Shown here: piece after piece, positions 46,381 to 55,664 of the stretch
Layout of the letters: each line of letters opens with the position of its first letter
How positions within the stretch are numbered: position 1 is the first letter of the stretch
DNA from: Micromonospora wenchangensis
Lineage (GTDB): Bacteria > Actinomycetota > Actinomycetes > Mycobacteriales > Micromonosporaceae
DNA length: 64,000 nucleotides
NCBI RefSeq assembly: GCF_002210435.1
Contig: NZ_MZMV01000034.1
Coordinates: 1 to 64,000 of the forward strand
Direction: 5' to 3'
Made by a program: the position numbers and the translations under genes
Notes under the pieces: model-generated
The model's input: only the letters and a program-made list of their open reading frames with translations
Told to the model about the DNA's origin: nothing
Databases searched by the model: none

Positions 46381-47037
46381 TCACTCGCCCCGGAGCCGGT
46401 AGCCGACCCCGCGTACGGTCTCCACCAGCCGGGGGTCGCCGAGCTTGGCGCGCAGCGAACCGACGTGCACCTCCACGGTGTGCCGGTCGGCCCAGGTGGT
46501 GCCCCAGACGTCGAGCAGGATGCGGTCCCGGGGCACCGCCGTGCCGGGCTGACGGGCCAGCGAGAGCAGGATGTCGAACTCCTTACGGGTCAACGCCACC
46601 GGCTGACCGGCGACGGCGACCGTCCGGGCGGCCACGTCGATGCGGACCGGCCCGACCTCGATCAGGTCCCGGGCCGGCGCGGCGTGCGCCGCCCGCCGCA
46701 GCACCGCCTCGATCCGGGCCTGCAACTCCACCATCGAGAACGGCTTCACCACGTAGTCGTCGGCGCCGAGCCGCAGGCCGAGCACCCGGTCGCGTTCCTC
46801 GCCCCGGGCGGTGACCGCGATGATGCCGAGCTGGCTGCTGCGCCGCCGCAGCTCCCGGCACACCTCCGTACCGTCACCGTCGGGCAGGGTGAGGTCGAGC
46901 AGGACCAGGTCGCAGGGGGCGGCGGAGAGCGCGGCGGCGACGGTGGCCGCGTGCTCGACCTCGTACCCGCGTCGGGTCAGCGCCGAGGCGAGGGCGGCGG
47001 CCACCCGTCGGTCGTCCTCGACCAGCAGGATGCGCAC
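46381..47037 (-). CDS. OmpR/PhoB-family response regulator
   Basis: The 218-residue regulator has a receiver domain with RILLVEDDRRVAAALASAL, the phosphorylated D48 in LVLLDLTLPDGDG, and the conserved K in DYVVKPFSMVEL. A winged helix follows (LTRKEFDILLSLARQPG, HVGSLRAKLGDPRLVETVRGVGYRL). GTG at 47037 was chosen at the natural receiver start; the longer frame adds a Pro-rich leader with no homology. It precedes the kinase gene by 10 bases on the same strand, so the pair is one operon. The likely targets include the adjacent TAXI lipoprotein gene, by context only. Confidence 0.95.
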   Translation of the reverse strand: MRILLVEDDRRVAAALASALTRRGYEVEHAATVAAALSAAPCDLVLLDLTLPDGDGTEVCRELRRRSSQLGIIAVTARGEERDRVLGLRLGADDYVVKPFSMVELQARIEAVLRRAAHAAPARDLIEVGPVRIDVAARTVAVAGQPVALTRKEFDILLSLARQPGTAVPRDRILLDVWGTTWADRHTVEVHVGSLRAKLGDPRLVETVRGVGYRLRGE

Positions 47038-47162
47038 CGGTGACCCCCATTCGTCGTACGGATGTCGAGCGAATGGTGGCAGAAGCGCCGGCGTGGGGGA
47101 AACGGTGGGCGACCCCGCGCCGGTCACCGGGATGCCGCCGCCACCGGCCGGGGAAACGGCGC

Positions 47163-47194
47163 GGGACCCGGGGCGGGCGTCCACCCCGGGTCCC
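47163..47194 (-). terminator. Hairpin terminator of the 47208 gene
   Basis: GGGACCCGGGG (47163-47173) and CCCCGGGTCCC (47184-47194) form a perfect 11-bp stem with a 10-base loop, 14 bases beyond the stop of the leftward phosphotransferase gene. Confidence 0.65.
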
Positions 47195-47207
47195 ACGGCC
47201 CGGTCGG

Positions 47208-48962
47208 TCAGCGGCAGAGCCGGCCGATCTCCTCCTGGAACCGGTCCATCGGGTTGGCCTCGGCCGGGCCGAGCAGGTAGGTCTTCAGCTCCCGCCGGGC
47301 GTCGGTCATCGGGTCGTCACCGACCCGGGTCACCGCGACGATCTTCTCCAGCTCGCCGCAGTCCCGGGAGAGCAGGTACGCCCCCCGGGAGGTGGGGAAC
47401 TCGCGCCGGAACTCGTCCTCCGGCAGCCCGCTCGGGTTGGCCACCACGTACGGCCGCTGGCTCTGCACGAAGTCGGAGACCACGCTGGAGATGTCGCTGA
47501 TCAGCAGGTCGGTCTGGTTGAAGCAGTCGAACAGGGCGGGGACCCGGCCGGTGACCACCCGGTGCCCCGGGCCGTCGAGCGAACCGGAGTCGGGGTCGCC
47601 GCCGGCGGCGCGGATCAGCGACACCAGCCGCTCGTGCACCGCCCGTGCCTCCTTGGAGCGGGAGCCGGTCAGCGGGTGCGGCTTGTAGACCAGGCGCACC
47701 TGCGGCGAGGCGAGCACGCCCCGGACGATCCGCTCCCCCATCAGCACCAGCGAGGTGTGGTACGGGTCGTCGTCGAGCCAGCCCTCCCAGGTGGGGGCGT
47801 ACAGGACGGTGAACGGCCGGTCCGGGGCGGTCCCGCCGAAGGTGTGCACCCCGGCGAGCTGCGGCCGGCCGATCTCCACGATGTCCTCGTCGCGGACGCC
47901 GACCGCGGCCCGCGCGTACCGCTCCCGTCCGGCCAGGCCGGCGACCCACACCTCGTCGTACACCTTGCTGTACGGGTTGACGCTGGCCTGCTTGTCGCTG
48001 TCACCGTGGCCGACGAACACGTGCTTCATGCCCGGCTCGCGCAGCATGTGGATGTTCGCGCCGACGTTGGCCGCGTAGAGGGCGGCCCGCACCGTGCCCA
48101 GTTCGAGGTTCATGAAATCCGGGCCGGTCGGCACGCAGATCACCGGCAGCCGGGTGTCGGCCAGTTCGAAGAACGCCTCCCTGCTGCGCATCAGCACGAC
48201 CGCCCGCTGGTGCAGCGCCTCGGTCGGGGCCAGCCACATGTTCGCCTGGTAGACGTCCTTGGCCGGGCCGGCGAAGTAGAGCGCGACCTCGGGGCGGTAG
48301 CCGTCGATCCACCGCTGGAGCACCGGCAGCACCGGGCTCTTGCCGGTGCCCCGCCCGCGCAGCCAGGTCACCGCGACGACCGCGCCGACCAGGGCGGCGA
48401 GCCCGGCCGCCAGCGCGGCGACCGCCAGCATGACGGTGACGTCGGTGCGGACCGCCGCGACCACGGCGGCCGGGATCAGCAGCACGTTGAGCACCGCGAG
48501 CTGGACGCCGGCCAGGGCGGCGACCCACCCGGGCGGGCGGGGGGCCGAGCGGATCGGCCCCAGCTCGATGTTGCGGACCAGCGCGGAGACCGGGTTCCGC
48601 CTGTCGATCATGGTGTTGAGGGCGCCCGAGAAGACGGCGGTCACCCAGACCGCCGCCGGCAGCACCAGCAGCCAGGTCAGCTCGGCCCCGGTGAGCGGGA
48701 CCGTGGCGGCGACCAGCAGCACGCTGGCGAGGTCCCGGCTGAGCTGCCGGTAGCCCCGGTTGAGGCCGACCTTCTCCAGCAGCGTCTCCGAGGGGGGCGA
48801 CCAGCGGGTGACGGCGAACTCGCCGACGACGGCGGCCAGCCCGGCCACGGCGAACAGGGCCACCCATCCGAAGCCGCCCGCGACGAGCATGACCAGGTAG
48901 GACAGCACCAGCAGCGCGCCTCGGGCGGCGGTGCCGGTGCGTTCCAGTAACGAGCCGAACAA
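47208..48962 (-). CDS. CDP-glycerol/ribitol phosphotransferase family protein with membrane domain
   Basis: The 584-residue protein has an N-terminal membrane part with about 5-6 helices (residues 15-200) and a C-terminal TagB/TagF-like GT-B domain (about 225-580). The GT part shows MKHVFVGHGDSDKQASVNPYSK (quoted in part: FVGHGDSDK), VLYAPTWEGWLDDDPYHTS, LVYKPHPLTGSRS, and LLISDISSVVSDFVQSQRPY. The H in GHGDSDK and the D-S-S-V block are typical of this family, which polymerises polyol phosphates. The membrane domain is the marked difference from classical TagF. It is leftward, separated from the exporter genes by two genes. A second member lies at 55665. Confidence 0.88.
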   Translation of the reverse strand: MFGSLLERTGTAARGALLVLSYLVMLVAGGFGWVALFAVAGLAAVVGEFAVTRWSPPSETLLEKVGLNRGYRQLSRDLASVLLVAATVPLTGAELTWLLVLPAAVWVTAVFSGALNTMIDRRNPVSALVRNIELGPIRSAPRPPGWVAALAGVQLAVLNVLLIPAAVVAAVRTDVTVMLAVAALAAGLAALVGAVVAVTWLRGRGTGKSPVLPVLQRWIDGYRPEVALYFAGPAKDVYQANMWLAPTEALHQRAVVLMRSREAFFELADTRLPVICVPTGPDFMNLELGTVRAALYAANVGANIHMLREPGMKHVFVGHGDSDKQASVNPYSKVYDEVWVAGLAGRERYARAAVGVRDEDIVEIGRPQLAGVHTFGGTAPDRPFTVLYAPTWEGWLDDDPYHTSLVLMGERIVRGVLASPQVRLVYKPHPLTGSRSKEARAVHERLVSLIRAAGGDPDSGSLDGPGHRVVTGRVPALFDCFNQTDLLISDISSVVSDFVQSQRPYVVANPSGLPEDEFRREFPTSRGAYLLSRDCGELEKIVAVTRVGDDPMTDARRELKTYLLGPAEANPMDRFQEEIGRLCR

Positions 48963-49176
48963 GGGGGACGCTCCCTACGAGATCGATGACGGGCGGGGCC
49001 CGGCGGTCGGCGGCCTCGTCGTACGACGGGCGTGACCGCAGCACCGCGACCGACCGGGCCGGCCTGCGGGTGACTGCGACTTTAACGCGAGAGGACGTCC
49101 CGGTGTCGCTCGGGTATCCAGGTCCATTTCGGTCAGACGAGCCGATACCTGGCGGGCGGCCCGGGACGTCCCCCGC
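48963..49176 (-). other. Intergenic region before the 47208 gene
   Basis: This 214-base gap holds the probable promoter of the leftward phosphotransferase gene. An AT-rich patch, GACTTTAACGCG near 49078-49090, is the only low-GC site and may contain its -10 (TTAAAG on the minus strand). No repeat of note was seen. Confidence 0.35.
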
Positions 49177-51273
49177 TCAGCCCGCCCGGCCGTAGCAGGT
49201 CGTCGCGCCCGGTCCACGCCGCGAGGCGAACTCGGTGAAGCCCAGCTCGACGGCCGTCTCCCGGGCGTACCGGTTGCCGTTGTAGACGCAGATGGTGCCC
49301 ACGCCGAGCCGCTCGACGGCGGCGGCGACCTGCGCCCGGTCGGGTTTCTCCCGCCCGTCGGCGAAGTGGGCCAGCAGCAGCCGGTCCTTGGCGAAATCGG
49401 AGTTCAGGTCGTACTCGACCAGGTAGAAGTCGCGGGGCAGGACGACCCGGACCCGGCTGGTGACGATCAGTGAGGTCCGCATGATGGTCGAGGGGGCGAG
49501 GACCAGGCCGTCCGGCCGGTCCTGCCCGGCGATCCAGAACGCGATCTGCTGCCGCTGCTGGGGCAGCTTCCAGGTGGGGCGGGTGTGCGTCTCCACCCAA
49601 CTGTCAGGCGACCACATCGGGGTGGCCCAGACGGCGAACGAGGCGACCATCGCGGCGGCGACCAGCCCGCCGACCGCGCCGCGCAGCAGCCGCGACGGCG
49701 ACGGGACCGACACCGTGCAGAGCAGGCCGATCAGGGTCGGCAGGGCGAGCAGCCACGGCACCCGCCAGAGCACCACGGAGATCCCGGTCAGCGCGCCGAG
49801 CGTCTCCAGCACGCCGGGCACCAGCAGCACGCTCATCACCAGGGCGGCGCCGGCGGCCAGCAGCGCCGGGGTGCGGCGGCGGGCCAGCAGCGGCCCGCAC
49901 CACAGCGCCAGGCCGCTGATCACCCCGACGATTCCGACCAGCAGCGTGCGCCGGTAGGTGTACTCGGCGTCGAAGAAGGCGTCGTCCGCGCCGGCGGCGT
50001 CCATGCCGCCCAGCACGAGCCGGGACACCACGATCGCCCCCACCGGGTACGCCACGGCGGCGAGCCCGCCGACCACCGCGTCCTTCCACCGGCCGACCAG
50101 CAGCATGGCCAGCCCGGCCGCACCGACCAGCATCGGCAGGATGATCGCCGAGGTGGTGGTGAGCCCGGCCGCGGTGACCGAGAGGGCGAAGACGAGCAGC
50201 AGCGAACGGCGCGACCGGGTGTCGAACCACTCGGTGAGGTAGAGCCACATCAGCGGGATGACCGCCGAGACGAACATCCCCTTGCCCTCGTAGAGGCGGG
50301 GCAGGTGGAAGGTGCCGAGCGCGGCGTCCGAACCGGCCACCAGGTAGAGGTAGGTCACCGCGACGCTGAACGCGAGCACCGGCCGGCGCGGGGCCCACCG
50401 GTGGGTGAGCCGCCACAGCGCCAGGACGGCCAGCACCGCCATCACCGGCAGCGCGAGGTACCAGGTGGCGGACGCCCCGTGGATGCCGAGCACGTGGGCG
50501 AGCGCGCCGTCGAACACCTCGATCGAGGGGGTGGGCGGCAGCGAACCCATCGCCGGGGCGACGTTCTCGGTGAACAGGAAGTCGTTGGTGGGCACCAGGT
50601 CACGCTCGGCCACCCAGACCGTCTTGCCCACGTAGTAGACGTCGTCCGGGGTGTTGCGGGCCAGGTAGAGCGAGGAGATCGCCGCGCCGACCGAGATCAG
50701 CAGCGCGTACCCGGACTGGCCGGCGGTGGGGACGGGCGGCGCGGGTGGGTCCGCGTCGTCGGCCCGCCACGCCCGCCGGGTGAGCAGCATGACCCCGATG
50801 CCCGCGACGGCACCGGCAGCGGCCGGGACCCACCAGGAGAGCACGTCGCCGGCCGGGGTGCCGGCGAGGCCGGCGGTGACGGCGGCGACCACCCCGGCGG
50901 CGACCACTGGCAGCAGGAAGCGGCGCGGCTGGCCCGTCCCGCCCGACGGGGCGGGGTCGGCGGCCGGTGCGGGGGGCGCGGCGGGGACGCGGCTCCGCCG
51001 CAGGGCGCGCACCCCGACCACGGCGGCGATGCCGACGCAGCCGACGAGCCAGCTCAGGAAGGTCACCGACGGGCGCAGCCCGAACAGGAAGGAGGCGTGG
51101 TAGAGCACCGTCCACAGCGCGAAGCCGAGCACCCCGGCGTCGGTGATGACGGCCGGGGCGGCGGCGAGCGCCGACCGCAGCCGGTGCGCGGGCCGCGGTC
51201 GTCCGGCGGCCGGCCCGGCGGGGGGTGGTGCGACGGGCGGGGGCGCGACGGCAACGGGGTCGGCGTTCGGCAC
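49177..51273 (-). CDS. Large polytopic membrane protein, possible GT-C-type transferase
   Basis: The 698-residue protein has about 14-15 hydrophobic segments, a Pro-rich N-terminal 30 residues (PVAVAPPPVAPPPAGPAAG), and a C-terminal extracytoplasmic domain (about 575-698; VYNGNRYARETAVELGFTEF). A loop after the sixth or so helix reads RNTPDDVYYVGKTVWVAERD, followed by ENVAPAMGSLPPTPSIEVFD. Acidic residues in such a loop are common to GT-C transferases. GTG at 51273 was taken since AAGGACG precedes it; the much longer frame upstream is antisense to the TetR gene. Placement in the teichoic-acid-like locus suggests glycosylation of the polymer, but this is inferred. Confidence 0.75.
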   Translation of the reverse strand: MPNADPVAVAPPPVAPPPAGPAAGRPRPAHRLRSALAAAPAVITDAGVLGFALWTVLYHASFLFGLRPSVTFLSWLVGCVGIAAVVGVRALRRSRVPAAPPAPAADPAPSGGTGQPRRFLLPVVAAGVVAAVTAGLAGTPAGDVLSWWVPAAAGAVAGIGVMLLTRRAWRADDADPPAPPVPTAGQSGYALLISVGAAISSLYLARNTPDDVYYVGKTVWVAERDLVPTNDFLFTENVAPAMGSLPPTPSIEVFDGALAHVLGIHGASATWYLALPVMAVLAVLALWRLTHRWAPRRPVLAFSVAVTYLYLVAGSDAALGTFHLPRLYEGKGMFVSAVIPLMWLYLTEWFDTRSRRSLLLVFALSVTAAGLTTTSAIILPMLVGAAGLAMLLVGRWKDAVVGGLAAVAYPVGAIVVSRLVLGGMDAAGADDAFFDAEYTYRRTLLVGIVGVISGLALWCGPLLARRRTPALLAAGAALVMSVLLVPGVLETLGALTGISVVLWRVPWLLALPTLIGLLCTVSVPSPSRLLRGAVGGLVAAAMVASFAVWATPMWSPDSWVETHTRPTWKLPQQRQQIAFWIAGQDRPDGLVLAPSTIMRTSLIVTSRVRVVLPRDFYLVEYDLNSDFAKDRLLLAHFADGREKPDRAQVAAAVERLGVGTICVYNGNRYARETAVELGFTEFASRRGPGATTCYGRAG

Positions 51274-51440
51274 GGGTCGTCCTTGTCGTCGTACGGGCAC
51301 GGTACGCGAGAGTCGTACGGCCGGCGGGCGGCGGACGGTCGCCCGGCTCCGGTCCGGAAAGCAGGGTAACCGCAACCACCCCCGGTCGATGGCCGGTGGG
51401 CGGCGTGGCGGTGTCCCGGAGGTGGCCGGGCGGGGGCCGG

Positions 51441-52079
51441 TCAACCGGACACCGGCGCCTCCCGCTGGCGGGGCACCGTGCCGTTCGCGGTCAGCCCGGT
51501 CGCCACCGACTCCACCAGCAGATCCAGGTAGCTCGGGGTGAGCGGGGTCCGCGCGATGGCCAGCCGCCAGTACAACGGGCCGACGATCAGGTCGACGGCC
51601 GCGTCGGCGTCGGTGTCGGCGGGCAGTTCGCCGCGTTGCACCGCCAGGCTGATCAACCGGCCGCCGATCTCCTGCTGCTTGGCCCGCAGGAGCTGCTGGA
51701 GGGTGGCGTCGATGGTCGGGTTGCGGGCCGCCTCGGCGAGCAGGTCGGGGATGATCTGCGAGGCCAGCGGGTGGCTGAGCGCGTGGGCGATCACCTGGAA
51801 CAGCAGCGTCAGGTCGCCGCGTAGGCTGCCGGTGTCCAGCGCCGGCAGTTTGTTGCCGGCGGCGGCCACCACGGTCTCGATCACCAGGTCGAGTTTCGAG
51901 TTCCACCGCCGGTAGATCGCGGTCTTGCTCACCCCGGCCCGGCGGGCCACCGCCTCGATGGAGAGCCGCCCGTATCCGACCGCGGCGAGTTCCTGCATCA
52001 GGGCACGGCGGATGGCTCTGGTGATGTCGCCCCGCAGCACCGCGGCACCGGCCGGCGTACGCCTCTTGTCGCTGGTCAT
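51441..52079 (-). CDS. TetR-family transcriptional regulator
   Basis: The 212-residue protein has the TetR N-terminal helix-turn-helix (AIRRALMQELAAVGYGRLSIEAVARRAGVSKTAIYRRW, residues 22-59, quoted in part as LSIEAVARRAGVSKTAIYRRW minus its first residue). The C-terminal ligand domain follows (LLFQVIAHALSHPLASQIIPD). TetR proteins usually repress themselves and a divergent gene; here that is the ABC exporter operon at 52258. A dyad in between is a candidate operator. ATG at 52079 was chosen by family N-terminus over the longer frame. The ligand is unknown; a polymer precursor or envelope signal is possible. Confidence 0.93.
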   Translation of the reverse strand: MTSDKRRTPAGAAVLRGDITRAIRRALMQELAAVGYGRLSIEAVARRAGVSKTAIYRRWNSKLDLVIETVVAAAGNKLPALDTGSLRGDLTLLFQVIAHALSHPLASQIIPDLLAEAARNPTIDATLQQLLRAKQQEIGGRLISLAVQRGELPADTDADAAVDLIVGPLYWRLAIARTPLTPSYLDLLVESVATGLTANGTVPRQREAPVSG

Positions 52080-52116
52080 CGGGGACTCTTCGCACCTGTC
52101 ACGGGGGCCAATGTAG

Positions 52117-52161
52117 CGCAACGACGGTACGGTTGCGTCCCGACGTGTTTTGGACTACCGT
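52117..52161 (+). promoter_or_regulatory. Candidate TetR operator and exporter promoter
   Basis: CGCAAC (52117-52122) and GTTGCG (52132-52137) form an inverted pair with a 9-base centre. The right half overlaps TTGCGT (52133-52138), a possible -35, followed 17 bases later by TACCGT (52156-52161) as -10 for the exporter operon. A repressor bound here would block that promoter. Confidence 0.45.
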
Positions 52162-52257
52162 CCACGCAGCGACGAGGCTGCCCCGGCACCGCGCCGACCC
52201 ACGGATCCCCATCGTCGCGCGCATCCCGTTGGTACGAAAGATCGGAGCGCCCTTCCC

Positions 52258-53151
52258 ATGGCCACCACCGCGCTGGTCGACCCTGAAACGGGCCTGACCC
52301 AGGCGCAGCTGGCCGCTCGGCACGGACTCCGGGTCGCCGGTGAGCGCCCGTCCCTGACCGAGTACAGCCGCAGACTGTGGGCCTACCGGCACTTCACCGC
52401 CGCGTACGCCAACGCCAAACTGGTCGCTTCGTACAGCAACGCCAAGCTGGGCCAGATCTGGCAGGTGCTCACCCCGCTGACCAACGCCGCCGTCTACTAC
52501 CTGATCTTCGGCGTGGTGCTCGGGCAGAACACCATCCCGAACTTCATCGCGTACCTGACCACCGGGTTGTTCATCTTCAACTTCACCCAGAGCGCGGTGC
52601 TGGCCGGCACCCAGTCGATCAGCGGCAACCTGGGGCTGATTCGGGCGCTGCACTTCCCCCGGGCCTGCCTGCCGCTGGCCGCCACGCTCACCCAGTTCCA
52701 GCAACTGCTGGCCTCGATGATCGTGCTGGTCGGCATCGTCCTGGTGACCGGCGAGCCGATCACCCTGGCCTGGCTGATGCTGCCCCCGGCGCTGCTGCTC
52801 CAGGCGCTGTTCAACGCCGGGGTCGTGATGGTGGTCGCCCGGATGGGCTCCAAGGCCAGCGACCTCAAGCAGGTCATGCCGTTCATCCTGCGCACCTGGA
52901 TGTACGGCTCCGGCGTGCTCTACAGCGTCAAGCTGTTCGACCGGCTGCCCGAGTGGGCCTCGACGGTCATCCAGTTCAACCCGATCCTGGTCTACATCGA
53001 GCTGGCCCGGTACGCCCTGCTGGAGCAGGCGCCGCTGCTCAACGAGTCGGTGACCCAACTCTGGCTGGTGGCGGTCGGCTGGGCGGTGCTGGGCGGCATC
53101 GCCGGGTACGTCTACTTCTGGCGCGGCGAACAGGAGTACGGCCGTGGATGA
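52258..53151 (+). CDS. ABC-2 type polysaccharide/teichoic acid exporter permease (TagG/Wzm-like)
   Basis: This is the membrane part of an exporter for lipid-linked polymer. The 297-residue permease has a soluble N-terminal helix (LTEYSRRLWAYRHFTAAYAN, about 30-50), the family motif NAKLGQIWQVLTPLTNAAVYYLIFGVVLG in blocks (GQIWQVLTPL, AVYYLIFGVVLG), and six transmembrane segments. FFxxP-type motifs and ILRTWMYGSGVLYSV match TagG/Wzm. The ATG at 52258 is preceded by GATCGGAGCG. The ATPase gene starts 8 bases before this stop. The TetR gene lies divergent. Confidence 0.93.
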   Translation: MATTALVDPETGLTQAQLAARHGLRVAGERPSLTEYSRRLWAYRHFTAAYANAKLVASYSNAKLGQIWQVLTPLTNAAVYYLIFGVVLGQNTIPNFIAYLTTGLFIFNFTQSAVLAGTQSISGNLGLIRALHFPRACLPLAATLTQFQQLLASMIVLVGIVLVTGEPITLAWLMLPPALLLQALFNAGVVMVVARMGSKASDLKQVMPFILRTWMYGSGVLYSVKLFDRLPEWASTVIQFNPILVYIELARYALLEQAPLLNESVTQLWLVAVGWAVLGGIAGYVYFWRGEQEYGRG

Positions 53152-53962
53152 CCGGTACGAGACGTCCAACGACGTCACCGTGACCCTGCCCCGGATCGTC
53201 GAGCGGATCCCCACCGTGGTGGTCGACGACGCGCACGTGATCTACCGGGTGCACAAGGGCGCCGGGGGCGGGACCACACCGGTGGCCGCGCTGCGCCGGC
53301 TGGTCAAGCGCTCCTCCGCGCCCAACATCCAGGAGGTGCACGCGGTCAAGGGGGTGTCGTTCACCGCCTACCGGGGTGAGGCGATCGGCCTGATCGGCAG
53401 CAACGGCTCCGGCAAGTCGACCCTGCTGCGCACCATCGCGGGGCTGCTCCCGGTCAACCGGGGCGCGGTCTACACCCAGGGCCAGCCCTCCCTGCTCGGG
53501 GTGAACGCCGCCCTGCTCAACGACCTGTCGGGTGAGCGTAACGTCACGCTGGGCTGCCTGGCGATGGGCATGCAGCCCGACGACGTGGCCCGGATGACCC
53601 CGGAGATCATCGAGTTCTCCGGGATCAACCAGCGCGGCGACTTCGCCAGCCTGCCGATGCGGACGTACTCCTCGGGCATGGCGGCCCGGCTGCGGTTCTC
53701 CATCGCCGCCGCCAAGAAGCACGACGTGCTGCTGATCGACGAGGCGCTCGCCACCGGCGACAAGGGCTTCCGCAAGCGCAGCGAGCAGCGGGTGCGGGAA
53801 CTGCGCGAGGGGGCCGGCACGGTCTTCCTGGTCAGCCACCAGCTCTCCTCCGTGCGGGACACCTGCGAACGGACGATCTGGTTGGAGTCGGGGCTGATCC
53901 GGATGGACGGGCCCACCGACGAGGTGATCCGGGCGTACGAGGCATTCGCCAACGGCAAGTAG
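53144..53962 (+). CDS. ABC exporter ATPase (TagH/Wzt-like)
   Basis: This 272-residue ATPase energises the permease encoded just upstream. It has Walker A GSNGSGKSTLL, the Q-loop region GQPSLLGVNAALLNDLSGERN, the signature YSSGMAARLRFSIAAAKK, Walker B LLIDEALATGD, and the H-loop LVSHQLSSV. The N-terminal 60 residues before the Walker A part include VIYRVHKGAGGG, as in TagH. No C-terminal carbohydrate-binding domain of Wzt is present, so cap recognition is not expected. GTG at 53144 overlaps the permease gene by 8 bases; the nearby ATG is out of frame. Confidence 0.95.
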   Translation: MDDRYETSNDVTVTLPRIVERIPTVVVDDAHVIYRVHKGAGGGTTPVAALRRLVKRSSAPNIQEVHAVKGVSFTAYRGEAIGLIGSNGSGKSTLLRTIAGLLPVNRGAVYTQGQPSLLGVNAALLNDLSGERNVTLGCLAMGMQPDDVARMTPEIIEFSGINQRGDFASLPMRTYSSGMAARLRFSIAAAKKHDVLLIDEALATGDKGFRKRSEQRVRELREGAGTVFLVSHQLSSVRDTCERTIWLESGLIRMDGPTDEVIRAYEAFANGK

Positions 53963-54132
53963 TATTCCGGGCGCGCGTACCGCGTCGGTTCGACGCCCGG
54001 CGGACCGCGTCGTCCCGTTGGGGCGGCGCGGTCCGCGCGTTAAGGTTCATCCCGTCGCCACGCTGGCGCAATCTTCCGTTCAGGGTGACCCCCGGGACGC
54101 GTGCAGACATCCCCCGAGAGTGAGGATCGGCA

Positions 54133-55641
54133 ATGACGCAGGACCACACCACTGGCCCGGACGCCACACCGGAGACCCCGGCACCGTGGCGGCCCTCGCG
54201 GACGGTGGCGGTGGTGCTGGCCGGAGGCACCGGGACCCGGCTGGGCCTGGGCATCCCGAAGCAGTTGCTGAAGATCGCCGGCAAGCCGATCATCGAGCAC
54301 ACCCTGGCCGTCTTCGAGGCCGCCCCGGAGATCGACGAGATCATCGTGCTGATGGCCACCGGCCACGTCGCCGAGGCGCAGCAGATCGTCGACAAGGCCG
54401 GCTTCCGCAAGGTCAGCAAGGTCATCTCCGGCGGCGACACCCGCAACGCCACCACCCGGATCGCCCTGGACGCGGTCGGCGACGGTGACGTCAACATCCT
54501 CTTCCACGACGCGGTCCGCCCGCTGGTCAGCGCCCGGATCGTCCGCGAGTGCGTGAACGCGCTGTGGACCTACTCCGCCGTCGACGTGGCCATCCCCTCG
54601 GCCGACACGATCATCCAGGTCGACGAGGACGAGTGCATCACCGACATCCCGGTCCGGTCCCGGCTGCGCCGGGGGCAGACCCCGCAGGCGTTCCGCTCGG
54701 GCACCATCCGGGAGGCGTACCGGCGGGCCGAGGGCGACCCGGACTTCGCCGCCACCGACGACTGCGGCGTGGTGCTGCGCTACCTGCCCGGCACCCCGAT
54801 CAAGGTGATCGACGGGTCGGACGAGAACATCAAGGTCACCCACCCGGTCGACGTGCACCTCGCCGACAAGCTGTTCCAGCTCGCCGCCGCCCAGGCCCCC
54901 CGGCTGTCGCACCGCAGCTACACCGAGGAGCTGGCCGGGCGGACGATCGTCATCTTCGGCGGCAGCTACGGCATCGGGCACGACCTGGCCGAGCTGGCCC
55001 GCGGCTACGGCGCGCAGGTCTTCCCGTTCAGCCGCTCCAGCACCGGCACCCACGTCGAGCAGACCGGCGACGTCGAGGCCGCGCTGAAGACCGCCTTCGA
55101 GGCCACCGGCCGGATCGACCACGTGGTGGTCACCGCCGGCATCCTGGAGAAGGGCGCGCTGGCCGAGATGGACGAGGAGACCATGGACCGGGTGCTCCAG
55201 GTCAACTTCGTCGGGCCGGTGATCGCCGCCCGGCAGTCCCTGCCGTACCTGCAGCAGACCAAGGGGCAACTGCTGCTCTACACGTCCAGCTCGTACACCC
55301 GGGGCCGGGCCCAGTACGCGCTCTACTCGTCGACGAAGGCGGCGCTGGTCAACCTGACCCAGGCGCTGTCCGACGAGTGGGCCGAGTACGGCGTCCGGGT
55401 CAACTGCATCAACCCGGAGCGGACCGCCACCCCGATGCGTACCAAGGCGTTCGGCGAGGAGCCGGAGCACACCCTGCTGGCCGCCGAGACGGTCGCCCAG
55501 TCCTCGCTCGACGTGCTGATCTCCGACCTGACCGGCCAGGTGATCGACGTCCGGCGGGCCCCCGGCGAGGTGGCCCCGGTGCCGGCCCAGCCGACCGCGG
55601 CCGAGCAGGACCGGCTGCCCAGCGGCGTCGACGCCGGCTGA
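54133..55641 (+). CDS. Bifunctional CDP-ribitol synthase (Bcs1/Acs1-type: cytidylyltransferase + SDR)
   Basis: Such fusions reduce ribulose-5-phosphate and activate ribitol-5-phosphate to CDP-ribitol. The 502-residue protein has an IspD/TarI-like half (about 24-260) with VVLAGGTGTRLGLGIPKQLL, DAVRPLVSARIV and LRRGQTPQAFR. The SDR half (about 270-470) has VIFGGSYGIGHDLAELARGY, VVVTAGILEKG and Y-SST-K. Haemophilus Bcs1/Acs1 has the same order and similar length. Together with the exporter and two TagF-like genes it indicates a ribitol-phosphate polymer. A final 30-residue tail is Pro/Ala-rich. Start ATG with GAGAGTGAGGA upstream. Confidence 0.92.
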   Translation: MTQDHTTGPDATPETPAPWRPSRTVAVVLAGGTGTRLGLGIPKQLLKIAGKPIIEHTLAVFEAAPEIDEIIVLMATGHVAEAQQIVDKAGFRKVSKVISGGDTRNATTRIALDAVGDGDVNILFHDAVRPLVSARIVRECVNALWTYSAVDVAIPSADTIIQVDEDECITDIPVRSRLRRGQTPQAFRSGTIREAYRRAEGDPDFAATDDCGVVLRYLPGTPIKVIDGSDENIKVTHPVDVHLADKLFQLAAAQAPRLSHRSYTEELAGRTIVIFGGSYGIGHDLAELARGYGAQVFPFSRSSTGTHVEQTGDVEAALKTAFEATGRIDHVVVTAGILEKGALAEMDEETMDRVLQVNFVGPVIAARQSLPYLQQTKGQLLLYTSSSYTRGRAQYALYSSTKAALVNLTQALSDEWAEYGVRVNCINPERTATPMRTKAFGEEPEHTLLAAETVAQSSLDVLISDLTGQVIDVRRAPGEVAPVPAQPTAAEQDRLPSGVDAG

Positions 55642-55664
55642 CCCGACCCCCGGAGACGTACGAC

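Noticed and set aside
53980..54000. tRNA-like GGTTCGACGCC string
   Set aside because: No matching acceptor, D or anticodon stems around it; it is a chance match.
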